Origin: an uncultured Oscillospiraceae bacterium
Lineage (GTDB): Bacteria > Bacillota > Clostridia > Oscillospirales > Oscillospiraceae
Length of the DNA: 26,437 nt
Direction: 5' to 3'
NCBI GenBank assembly: GCA_902497145.1
Contig: CABVDR010000037.1
Span: forward strand, 1 to 26,437
This document shows, one piece after another, positions 6,638 through 13,061 of this stretch. Within the stretch, counting starts at the first letter, position 1; every line of letters starts with the position of its first letter. The position numbers and the translations under genes are program-made. The notes under the pieces were generated by a model. It was not told the DNA's origin, ran no database searches, and saw nothing but the letters and a program-made list of their open reading frames with translations.

Positions 6638-8265
6638 TACCAGGCGGCGACGGAGCCGTCACAGCGGGGCTCGGTACCGGCGGCCAGCAGGCCGTTTTCC
6701 GTGCGCCAGATGATCTGTCCCCGGCCCATGTCCACGTTCCGGTTGGCGATCTCCACCTCGTGCCCCATCGCTTCCAACTCCAGGGCCACATGGGCGGGCA
6801 CCTCCCGCTCCAGCTGGATGTGCTTGCCGCCGATCCACTGCATCCGGGGCGCGTCCAGGCACTCCTGGGGGTTCATGTGGTAGTTGATGGTGTTGACGAT
6901 GACCTGAACGTGGCCCTGGGGCTGCATGAACGCCCCCATGACCCCGAAGGGGCCGACCGCCTTGCCGTTTTGGGTAAGGAATCCGGGGATAATGGTGTGG
7001 TAGGAACGCTTTCCCCCGGCCAGGCAGTTATCGCTTTGCTCATCCAGAGAGAAGTTGGCCCCCCGGTTTTGCAGGGAGATGCCGGTGCCGGGAATAGCCA
7101 CCCCGGAGCCAAAGGTGGTATAGTTGCTCTGGATGAAGGAGACCATGTTGCCCTGAGGATCGGCGGTGCACAGGTAGATGGTACCGCCGCAGGAGGGGTC
7201 CCCTGCCTCTGGCATCAGTGCCTGATCCGTAATCAGAGCCCGCCGCTTGGCGGCGTACTCCTCGCTGAGCAGGTCCTCCACCCGGGTCTTCATGTACTGG
7301 GGATCGGCCACGTAGGTCTTGGTGTCGGCAAAGGCCAGCTTGATGGACTCCAAAATCTTGTGGTAAGTCTCCGGGCAGTCCCGCTGCTCCGGCAGGGACA
7401 GGCCTTTCAGAATATTGAGGGCCATAAGTACCGTGATGCCGTGGCCGTTGGGCGGGATCTCCCAGACCCGATAGCCCTTGTAGTCAGTGGAGATGGGCTC
7501 CACCCACTCGGGGTGGTAGTTTCGGAAGTCCTCTTCGCTGAAGTAGCCCCCGGTTTCCCGGCTGAAGGCCACAATCTTTTCCATCAGAGCGCCCCGGTAG
7601 TAGCTCTCGCACTCTGTGGCGGCCAGTTCCTCCAGGGTCTGGGCGTACTCCTCCCAGCGGAAGATGTCTCCAGAGCGGTAGGGGGAGCCGTCCTCCTTTA
7701 AAAACACCTGCCGCCACCAGGCGTGGGGGGCGGGGTTTTGCTCCATAGCGGCCAAAATGCGCTTGGCGTCCTTCTCCCACTGGGGCTGGAGGTTCACCTG
7801 AACCGGCACCCCATCCCGGGCGGAGGTGATGGCGGGGGCAAAAAGCTCCGCAAGGGGTTTTGTGCCAAAGCGGCGGTTCAGTTCCGCCCACCCTGCCGGG
7901 GCCCCCGGCACCATGGTGGGAATCCAGCCTGTCTTGGGCATCTGGTCAAAGCCCATCTCCCGTACGGCCTGGGCAGACAGGGCCATGGGGGCCCGGCCGC
8001 TGGCGTTGAGGCCGTAGAGCTTCTGCTCCGCCTCAATCCACACCAAGGCAAAGCAGTCCGAACCCAGGCCGTTGCCCGTAGGCTCCAACAGGGGCATGGC
8101 GGCGGCCATGGCCACCGCCGCATCCACCGCATTGCCCCCCGCCTTCATCACATCCAGGCCGATTTGAGCCCCCTGGGGAATGGAGGTGCAGGCCGCCGCA
8201 TGGCGGGCGTAGACCATGTTGCGCCGGGAGGGATAGGCATATTTCTGGCTGTTAAAGTCCGGCAT
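6637..8265 (-). CDS. Gamma-glutamyltransferase-family Ntn hydrolase, cytosolic YwrD-like
   Basis: With the chosen start the product has 542 residues and the GGT fold: GGNAVDAAVA (43-52), EPTGNGLGSDCF, the autocleavage/nucleophile site GGTIYLCTADPQGNM (Thr362 would head the small subunit), TTFGSGVAIPGTGI, and VMGAFMQPQGHVQ. Two features argue against a standard glutathione hydrolase. The Arg that binds the gamma-glutamyl carboxylate (FRETAP in E. coli) is replaced in ASGRAP, and the oxyanion Ser-Ser of GKRPLSSM is His423-Thr424. There is no signal peptide, unlike periplasmic or secreted GGT. It may be a YwrD-type amidase or acylase of unknown substrate. An upstream in-frame ATG (8355) would run into the preceding gene; the ATG at 8265 has AAGGAGG about 8 bases before it. 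It is the last gene of the xth operon. Confidence 0.88.
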   Translation of the reverse strand: MPDFNSQKYAYPSRRNMVYARHAAACTSIPQGAQIGLDVMKAGGNAVDAAVAMAAAMPLLEPTGNGLGSDCFALVWIEAEQKLYGLNASGRAPMALSAQAVREMGFDQMPKTGWIPTMVPGAPAGWAELNRRFGTKPLAELFAPAITSARDGVPVQVNLQPQWEKDAKRILAAMEQNPAPHAWWRQVFLKEDGSPYRSGDIFRWEEYAQTLEELAATECESYYRGALMEKIVAFSRETGGYFSEEDFRNYHPEWVEPISTDYKGYRVWEIPPNGHGITVLMALNILKGLSLPEQRDCPETYHKILESIKLAFADTKTYVADPQYMKTRVEDLLSEEYAAKRRALITDQALMPEAGDPSCGGTIYLCTADPQGNMVSFIQSNYTTFGSGVAIPGTGISLQNRGANFSLDEQSDNCLAGGKRSYHTIIPGFLTQNGKAVGPFGVMGAFMQPQGHVQVIVNTINYHMNPQECLDAPRMQWIGGKHIQLEREVPAHVALELEAMGHEVEIANRNVDMGRGQIIWRTENGLLAAGTEPRCDGSVAAW

Positions 8266-8278
8266 ACCGATTTCCTCC

Positions 8279-8752
8279 TTATCCCGCCTGGTTGGCCTTG
8301 CCCGTCCACTGAGAGACCTCCAGGGCAAATACCGCGGTGCGGTCCACCGCATCATCGGGGAAGTCCCAGGTCCGGCCGGTCATGTGCTCCATGACCGCGC
8401 CCAGACCAGCTTTCTTCTCCTCCCGGGCTGTGAGGGGACGGATCACGCCGGAGCCCATGATACTCCGGTAGCTAAAGCTGTGGCCGCAGGCGATATCTGC
8501 GGAGCGCAAGGCGTGGCCGCAGTCCATCTCAAAGGCCACGACTCCCCCTTTGCAGAATGCGTCTACCTTCCTGCCCTCCGGGGCGGAGTGGACAAACAAA
8601 GTGAGCTTCTCCCCCTCCAGCCGGTAGCCGAAGTTCATGGGGACGATAAACAACCCCGCCTCGTCCTGTGCGCCGATCCGCACCGCGTCGCACTCCTTTA
8701 AAATATCTTCCAGTTGATCCAGATCCCGGATCTCCCGGTCTTTCCGTCTCAT
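8279..8752 (-). CDS. Pyridoxamine 5'-phosphate oxidase-like FMN-binding split-barrel protein (NimA-like)
   Basis: A 157-residue cytosolic protein. It starts MRRKDREI, a signature of the 5-nitroimidazole-reductase-like branch of the PNPOx superfamily. Next come VRIGAQDEAGLFIVPMNFGY (first barrel strands), LTLFVHSAPEGRKVD (FMN phosphate region) and CGHSFSYRSIMGSGVI with the conserved Tyr-Arg-Ser. Length matches the family. Members bind FMN or sometimes haem and are mostly of unknown substrate; resistance to nitroimidazoles is known for some Nim proteins but cannot be assumed here. The ATG has AGGGGGAG just upstream, overlapping the end of the exonuclease gene (12 bases apart). The GGT-like gene starts 13 bases after its stop, so the three genes form one operon. 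Confidence 0.85.
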   Translation of the reverse strand: MRRKDREIRDLDQLEDILKECDAVRIGAQDEAGLFIVPMNFGYRLEGEKLTLFVHSAPEGRKVDAFCKGGVVAFEMDCGHALRSADIACGHSFSYRSIMGSGVIRPLTAREEKKAGLGAVMEHMTGRTWDFPDDAVDRTAVFALEVSQWTGKANQAG

Positions 8753-8764
8753 ACCGCTCCCCCC

Positions 8765-9523
8765 TTAAATATCCAGTTCCAGCAGGACGGGACAGTGGTC
8801 GCTGCCCTCCACCTGGGTGAGGATCTCCGCCCGCTTGATGGCGTTTTGCAGGCGGTCGGAGACAATAAAGTAGTCGATACGCCACCCCGCGTTGTTCTTC
8901 CGGGCGCTGAAGCGGTAGGACCACCAGGAGTAGACTCCCTCCAGGTCCGGATAGAGGAAGCGGAAGGTGTCGGTGAAGCCGGAGGAGAGCAGGGTCGTCA
9001 TCTTCTCCCGCTCCTGGTCGGTAAAGCCCGCGTTCATGCGGTTGGTCTTGGGATTTTTCAGGTCGATCTCCCGGTGGGCCACGTTCAGGTCGCCGCAGTA
9101 GATGACCGGCTTTGTCTTGTCCAGTTCCATGAGGTAGGCGCGCAAATCGTCCTCCCACTCCATGCGGTAGTCCAGTCGCTTCAGCTCATTCTGGGAGTTG
9201 GGGGTGTAGCAGCACACCAGGTAGAACTTGTCATACTCCAGGGTGATGAGCCGCCCCTCGTGGTCGTGCTCCTCTTTCCCCATACCATAGCGGACCGACA
9301 GGGGCTGGTGGGGGGTAAAGACGGCAGTCCCGGAGTACCCCTTCTTTTCGGCGGAATTCCAGTACTCCAAAATCCCCTCCCCCAGGTCCACATCGGCCTG
9401 GCCCTGCTCCATCTTGGTCTCCTGCAGGCAGCAGAAGTCGGGCTTCTCCCCCTGATAGAAGTCGATAAACCCCTTCTTCAAACAGGCCCGCAGGCCGTTT
9501 ACATTCCAGGAAATAAATTTCAT
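8765..9523 (-). CDS. xth: Exodeoxyribonuclease III (AP endonuclease, ExoA/Xth family)
   Basis: A 252-residue enzyme of base-excision repair that cuts 5' to abasic sites and removes 3' blocking groups. All Xth motifs are present: MKFISWNVNGLRA (Asn8), LQETK (metal-binding Glu35), YCGDLNVAH (Asp145, Asn147), NAGWRIDYFIVS, and the final SDHCPV (Asp242-His243 pair). The length equals that of B. subtilis ExoA. The open frame runs on far upstream over asnA, but the ATG at 9523 has AAGGAGG 10 bases before it and gives a full-length family member, so this start is secure. It heads the operon with the split-barrel and GGT-like genes, from a promoter at 9567-9595. Confidence 0.96.
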   Translation of the reverse strand: MKFISWNVNGLRACLKKGFIDFYQGEKPDFCCLQETKMEQGQADVDLGEGILEYWNSAEKKGYSGTAVFTPHQPLSVRYGMGKEEHDHEGRLITLEYDKFYLVCCYTPNSQNELKRLDYRMEWEDDLRAYLMELDKTKPVIYCGDLNVAHREIDLKNPKTNRMNAGFTDQEREKMTTLLSSGFTDTFRFLYPDLEGVYSWWSYRFSARKNNAGWRIDYFIVSDRLQNAIKRAEILTQVEGSDHCPVLLELDI

Positions 9524-9566
9524 CTCGCTGTCCCTCCTTTTCGTCGGGTGTGAAATTACTTGTCCC

Positions 9567-9595
9567 ATTATACGTGACGCGGGACAAATTGGCAA
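9567..9595 (-). promoter_or_regulatory. Promoter of the exonuclease III operon
   Basis: On the minus strand, TTGCCA (9595-9590), a 17-base spacer and a perfect TATAAT (9572-9567), about 45 bases upstream of the xth start. It is back to back with the asnA promoter, with only 7 bases between their -35 boxes. Confidence 0.8.
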
Positions 9596-9602
9596 GAAGC
9601 GA

Positions 9603-9631
9603 TTGCAATTCCTGCAAAGTCGCATTATAAT
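9603..9631 (+). promoter_or_regulatory. Promoter of asnA
   Basis: TTGCAA at 9603-9608, a 17-base spacer and a perfect TATAAT at 9626-9631. The leader to the asnA ATG is about 70 bases, too short for a T-box, and I saw no other riboswitch. Confidence 0.8.
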
Positions 9632-9706
9632 ATGTTCCATTGAACTCTGCCCCAAGGGTTTTCCCGGGCATGACAATACAATTCTGGACAAAGGAGGCTC
9701 CATTTT

Positions 9707-10720
9707 ATGGAACATTCCAGCATTCCCCAGGGGTACTCTCCCCTGCTGAGTATTTATGAAACCCAAAAAGCCATCGGCCTGCTCAAGCGCCTGTTTGAGG
9801 ACCGCCTGAGCGGCGCCCTGCGGCTGCACCGGGTGTCCGCTCCCCTGTTTGTGGCCGCCTCCTCCGGCCTCAACGACGACCTCAACGGCGTGGAGCGTCC
9901 TGTCTCCTTCGACATCCGGGGCGTAGAGGACACCGCCGTAGTGGTCCACTCCCTGGCCAAGTGGAAGCGACTGGCCCTCAAGCGCTACCAGTTCCACCCC
10001 GGCGAGGGTCTGTACACCGACATGAACGCCATCCGCCGGGACGAGGATCTGGATAATCTCCACTCCGCCTACGTGGACCAGTGGGACTGGGAGAAGATCA
10101 TTGAGGCCCAGGACCGGAACGTGGACTATCTGAAGGCCACCGTGCGGGACATCGTAGGCGCGCTGCGGGACACCCAGTCCTTCCTGCGCTCTGTGTTCCC
10201 TCAGCTGTGCGTATTGCCGGAGATTCCTGAGGAGATCACCTTTATCACTGCCCAGGAGCTGGAAGACCTGTACCCCGACCTCACTCCCAAGCAGCGGGAG
10301 CACGCCTTTGTAAAGGATCACCCCGTCACCTTCCTCATGGGCATCGGCGGCAAGCTGAAGTCCGGCCAGCCCCACGACGGCCGCGCCCCCGACTATGACG
10401 ACTGGTCTCTCAACGGCGATCTGCTGTGCTGGGACAGCGTAAACGGCCAGGCCTTTGAAATCTCCTCCATGGGCATCCGGGTCAGCCCCGACTCCCTGGA
10501 CCGCCAGCTCACCCTGGCCGGCTGCGACGAGCGCCGGGAGCTCCCCTTCCACAAGATGCTCCTCAGCGGCCAGCTGCCCCTGACCATGGGCGGCGGCATC
10601 GGCCAGTCCCGGGTATCCATGCTGCTGCTGGGCAAGGCCCACATCGGCGAGGTCCAGGTCTCTCTGTGGGACGAGGACACCCTGCGTGCCTGCAGCTCCT
10701 CCGGTATTATTCTCCTCTAA
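9707..10720 (+). CDS. asnA: Aspartate--ammonia ligase (asparagine synthetase A)
   Basis: A 337-residue enzyme that makes asparagine from aspartate, ammonia and ATP (AMP-forming). It belongs to the class II aminoacyl-tRNA-synthetase fold. Visible AsnA motifs: YETQKAIGLLKRLFEDRL near the N-terminus, VSAPLFV..GLNDDLNG, VVHSLAKWKR (the aspartate/ATP-binding HSLAKWKR), YQFHPGEGLYTDMNAIRRDE (motif 2-like), the HSAYVDQWDWEK segment, GKLKSGQPHDGRAPDYDDW, and GGGIGQSR (motif 3 Arg). Length agrees with E. coli AsnA (330). The ATG has AAAGGAGG 9 bases upstream. It is a single-gene unit with its own promoter and a strong terminator. Confidence 0.97.
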   Translation: MEHSSIPQGYSPLLSIYETQKAIGLLKRLFEDRLSGALRLHRVSAPLFVAASSGLNDDLNGVERPVSFDIRGVEDTAVVVHSLAKWKRLALKRYQFHPGEGLYTDMNAIRRDEDLDNLHSAYVDQWDWEKIIEAQDRNVDYLKATVRDIVGALRDTQSFLRSVFPQLCVLPEIPEEITFITAQELEDLYPDLTPKQREHAFVKDHPVTFLMGIGGKLKSGQPHDGRAPDYDDWSLNGDLLCWDSVNGQAFEISSMGIRVSPDSLDRQLTLAGCDERRELPFHKMLLSGQLPLTMGGGIGQSRVSMLLLGKAHIGEVQVSLWDEDTLRACSSSGIILL

Positions 10721-10739
10721 CTGCAAGAAATTTTATGGC

Positions 10740-10785
10740 AATCCCTCCGGCTTTTGGGCCGGAGGGATTTTCTTCATGTTTTTTT
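10740..10785 (+). terminator. Intrinsic terminator of asnA
   Basis: AATCCCTCCGGC (10740-10751) pairs with GCCGGAGGGATT (10758-10769) around TTTTGG. A T-rich run follows (TTTTCTTCATGTTTTTTT). Confidence 0.9.
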
Positions 10786-10904
10786 AAAAAAGTATTCGCA
10801 ATTTTTCAAGATATACGTGGTATCTTAATGGAGAAAGCAGCAGGACGGCCCGTATGGTCCACCCTGTTCCATGATAAAAGAGAAAGAAAAAGAGGTTTTC
10901 CCAC

Positions 10905-11597
10905 ATGAAGCAAATCACCAAATATCTGTCTCTCCTGGCGGTGGTACTGCTGTGTGTAGGCGGAGGCGTGTTCCTTTGGCACAGCGGCTTTTTTGCCGCC
11001 GCCTCCTCCCAGGAGTCCATGCAGGCATACATCCAGCGCTTTGCCCCCTACTCCCACCTGTGCTTTTTCCTGGTTCAGTTTCTCTCCGTGGTGCTGGCCC
11101 CCATCCCCAGCAACATCACCGCCCTGGTAGGGGGCGTGATGTTCGGCACCTGGGTGTCCTTCTTTCTCACCTATGCCGCGGTGCTGCTGGGCTCCATTCT
11201 GGTCTTTGTGCTGGCCCGGAACCTGGGACAGGCCTTTGTCTCCCGGGTGGTGGGCGAGCGGGTCTCCGCCAAGTACCTGGACGTGATTCACGCCAAGACC
11301 GACATCTTCCTGGTGCTGGCTTTTCTCTTTCCCTTCTTTCCCGATGATCTGCTCTGCATTCTGGCGGGGCTCACCGCCATCTCCCTGCGGCGTTTTGCCA
11401 TCATCGCACTGCTTACCCGGCCCTGGGGCCTGCTGTTTGCCAGCGCTTTAGGCGGCGCCTCCTTCTCCATGCCTGTATGGGGCATGGCCCTGATCGGGGT
11501 GGCGGGCCTGGCCCTGTTCCTGGTAGGCATGAAGTACGGCAACCGGGTAGAAAACGCTGTTCTCCGCGCTTTGGACAAAGAATCTCAGGGAATGTAA
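10905..11597 (+). CDS. TVP38/TMEM64 (VTT/DedA-superfamily) membrane protein
   Basis: A 230-residue polytopic membrane protein. Hydrophobic segments lie at about 5-28, 52-80, 84-104, 134-158, 165-187 and 190-210. The VTT signature is visible: APIPSNITALVGGVMFG (66-81), then FPFFPDDLLCILAGLTAIS (142-160), which forms a re-entrant helix with an acidic pair, and TRPWG. The family includes E. coli YdjX/YdjZ and relatives linked to undecaprenyl-phosphate or phospholipid movement; the exact substrate here is unknown. The ATG at 10905 has only a modest ribosome site (AAGAGG). It follows the asnA terminator by about 120 bases and precedes perR, which has its own promoter, so it is probably a separate unit. 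No clear terminator follows. Confidence 0.88.
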   Translation: MKQITKYLSLLAVVLLCVGGGVFLWHSGFFAAASSQESMQAYIQRFAPYSHLCFFLVQFLSVVLAPIPSNITALVGGVMFGTWVSFFLTYAAVLLGSILVFVLARNLGQAFVSRVVGERVSAKYLDVIHAKTDIFLVLAFLFPFFPDDLLCILAGLTAISLRRFAIIALLTRPWGLLFASALGGASFSMPVWGMALIGVAGLALFLVGMKYGNRVENAVLRALDKESQGM

Positions 11598-11636
11598 AAT
11601 CCCGAAAAAATTTTTCAAAAAAGTGGTGCTACCCCC

Positions 11637-11665
11637 TTTACAACTTTCCCTGACTGTGGTATTAT
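11637..11665 (+). promoter_or_regulatory. Promoter of the perR-rubrerythrin-rubredoxin operon
   Basis: TTTACA (11637-11642), a 17-base spacer and TATTAT (11660-11665), about 47 bases before the perR start. I looked for a PerR box (TTATAATNATTATAA-like) here and found no convincing match. Confidence 0.65.
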
Positions 11666-11711
11666 CATCTCGCAAACAAGAATTACTACTGTTAAGGAAG
11701 GAGGCGGCTTT

Positions 11712-12131
11712 TTGGAGCGAACCACTCGATACAGCAAAAAGCGGGAGGCAATTCTCAATGCGCTGCGTCAATCGGACACGCACCCCTCTGCCGAGTGGCT
11801 TTATCACACTCTGAAAGCCACTCACCCAGACCTGAGTCTGGGTACTGTTTACCGCAACCTGCTCTTCTTTCAGCAGCAGGGTACCGTCCAAAGCGTGGGC
11901 GTGGTAAACGGGCAGGAGCGCTTCGACGCAAATACCACTCCCCACAGTCACTTTGTTTGCACCTGCTGCGGCGCGGTCATCGATCTGCACAAGATCCCGA
12001 TGGATGCCAATCTCAACCAAGCCGTGCAGTCGCAATATGGCTTCCAGGTGGAACGCCATGAGTTAACCTTTTACGGAAAATGTCAAGCTTGTATGCAATC
12101 AAAACATTTAGAGGAGGACGTTTTATCATGA
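11712..12131 (+). CDS. perR: Fur-family transcriptional regulator, PerR-type peroxide sensor
   Basis: A 139-residue repressor with an N-terminal winged helix (recognition helix SLGTVYRNLLFF, 42-53) and a C-terminal dimerisation domain. The structural zinc site is CTCC (Cys83, Cys86) plus CQAC (Cys124, Cys127). The regulatory metal ligands of B. subtilis PerR can be matched: His24, Asp72 in RFD, His78, His80 and Asp91. An Asp rather than Glu at the RFD position is the mark of peroxide-sensing PerR, where iron oxidises a His ligand. It starts at a TTG with GGAAGGAGG 7 bases upstream, the only sensible start. Its TGA overlaps the ATG of the reverse rubrerythrin gene (ATGA), so the sensor and its likely target are co-translated. 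PerR control of reverse rubrerythrin is known in Clostridium acetobutylicum. Confidence 0.9.
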   Translation: MERTTRYSKKREAILNALRQSDTHPSAEWLYHTLKATHPDLSLGTVYRNLLFFQQQGTVQSVGVVNGQERFDANTTPHSHFVCTCCGAVIDLHKIPMDANLNQAVQSQYGFQVERHELTFYGKCQACMQSKHLEEDVLS

Positions 12132-12670
12132 AGAAGTTTGTTTGTTCTGTCTGTGGTTATGTTTACGAGGGCGCTGAGGCTCCCGAGGTTTGCCCCATCT
12201 GCAAGGCCCCCAAGGAGAAGTTTGTGGAGCAGGCCGGTGAGAAGAGCTGGGCTGCCGAGCACGTGGTAGGCGTGGCTCAGGGCGCTCCCGAGGAGATTAT
12301 GCAGGGTCTGCGTGAGAACTTCCAGGGCGAGTGCACCGAGGTCGGTATGTACCTGGCTATGGCCCGTGTGGCTCACCGCGAGGGTTATCCCGAGATCGGC
12401 CTGTACTGGGAGAAGGCTGCCTACGAGGAGGCTGAGCACGCTGCTAAGTTTGCCGAGCTGCTGGGCGAGGTTGTGACCGACTCCACCAAGAAGAACCTGG
12501 AGATGCGTGTTGACGCTGAGAACGGCGCTACCGCCGGCAAGTTCGAGCTGGCTAAGCTGGCCAAGCAGCACAACCTGGACGCCATCCACGACACCGTCCA
12601 CGAGATGGCTCGCGACGAGGCCCGTCACGGCAAGGCTTTCGAGGGCCTGCTGAAGCGTTACTTCGGCTAA
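12128..12670 (+). CDS. Reverse rubrerythrin (N-terminal rubredoxin domain, peroxide reductase)
   Basis: A 180-residue protein in which the rubredoxin-like iron site comes first (Cys6, Cys9, Cys22, Cys25). The ferritin-like di-iron four-helix bundle follows, with ligands in NFQGECTE (Glu68), YEEAEH (Glu101, His104) and RDEARH (Glu164, His167). This order is the reverse of classical rubrerythrin and matches the clostridial enzymes that reduce H2O2 and O2 with rubredoxin electrons. The ATG at 12128 has GAGGAGG about 10 bases upstream and overlaps the perR stop; an earlier in-frame ATG at 12080 lies inside perR and is not needed. Codons use T-ending forms (GCT, GGT, CGT) far more than neighbouring genes, which suggests high expression. 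The rubredoxin gene follows 45 bases on. Confidence 0.95.
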   Translation: MKKFVCSVCGYVYEGAEAPEVCPICKAPKEKFVEQAGEKSWAAEHVVGVAQGAPEEIMQGLRENFQGECTEVGMYLAMARVAHREGYPEIGLYWEKAAYEEAEHAAKFAELLGEVVTDSTKKNLEMRVDAENGATAGKFELAKLAKQHNLDAIHDTVHEMARDEARHGKAFEGLLKRYFG

Positions 12671-12715
12671 TTTCTGCTGACAGAGTACAACTACTTAATA
12701 TAAGGAGTACCAAAC

Positions 12716-12871
12716 ATGGATAAGTATGTCTGCCCCTGCGGCTACGTCTATGATCCTGCGGTTGGCGATCCTGAGCACGGCGTGGCTCCCGGCACCCCCT
12801 GGGAGCAGGTCCCCGAGGATTGGGTCTGCCCCATCTGCGGCATGGGCAAGGATGTCTTTGAGCAGGAGTAA
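12716..12871 (+). CDS. Rubredoxin with an unusual CPC first knuckle
   Basis: A 51-residue protein, too short for many gene callers, read from an ATG with AAGGAG 8 bases upstream. It has the rubredoxin pattern: YVCPCGYVYDP, then GDPEHGVAPGT, PWEQVPEDWVCPICG. Rubredoxin holds one Fe(Cys)4 and passes single electrons; its place just after the reverse rubrerythrin makes it the probable electron donor. The second pair is the standard CPIC (Cys38, Cys41). The first is Cys6-Pro-Cys8, one residue shorter than the usual CxxCG, with the reading frame intact. Three cysteines align and the fourth is shifted by one, so iron binding is likely but geometry may differ. A strong terminator follows. Confidence 0.93.
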   Translation: MDKYVCPCGYVYDPAVGDPEHGVAPGTPWEQVPEDWVCPICGMGKDVFEQE

Positions 12872-12882
12872 GTCCTGATGTG

Positions 12883-12919
12883 AAGGGAGGGAACCAGGTG
12901 ACTGGTTCCCTCCCTTTTT
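12883..12919 (+). terminator. Intrinsic terminator of the perR operon
   Basis: A perfect 15-bp stem, AAGGGAGGGAACCAG (12883-12897) with CTGGTTCCCTCCCTT (12902-12916), GTGA loop, then TTT. Confidence 0.92.
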
Positions 12920-12983
12920 GCTGCAAAAAATTGCGATTTTCCCCTTTGCAACCGGCAGTTGTCAAATTGTATCCCATGTTTGG

Positions 12984-13012
12984 TTGCGTCGCCCGGCGTT
13001 TTTTGCTATCCT
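12984..13012 (+). promoter_or_regulatory. Probable promoter of the XRE-repeat gene
   Basis: TTGCGT (12984-12989), a 17-base spacer and TATCCT (13007-13012), about 50 bases before the start codon. Moderate match to consensus. Confidence 0.5.
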
Positions 13013-13019
13013 AATCACC

Positions 13020-13035
13020 GTCAAGGGCCCTTGAC
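13020..13035. promoter_or_regulatory. Perfect 16-bp palindrome, candidate operator
   Basis: GTCAAGGGCCCTTGAC is a perfect inverted repeat beginning 7 bases after the -10 box, so it covers the expected transcription start of the HTH regulator gene. The position suits autorepression by the dimeric HTH protein encoded 27 bases downstream. That link is inferred. Confidence 0.6.
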
Positions 13036-13061
13036 TACTCTTTGTTTCGGAGGGGCTGAAC

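Noticed and set aside
9632..9706. T-box leader in front of asnA
   Set aside because: The leader is only about 75 bases and lacks the T-box core sequence and a terminator/antiterminator pair.
9524..10726. Upstream extension of the exonuclease frame to 653 codons
   Set aside because: It runs antisense through asnA; the ATG at 9523 has a strong ribosome site and gives exactly the family length.
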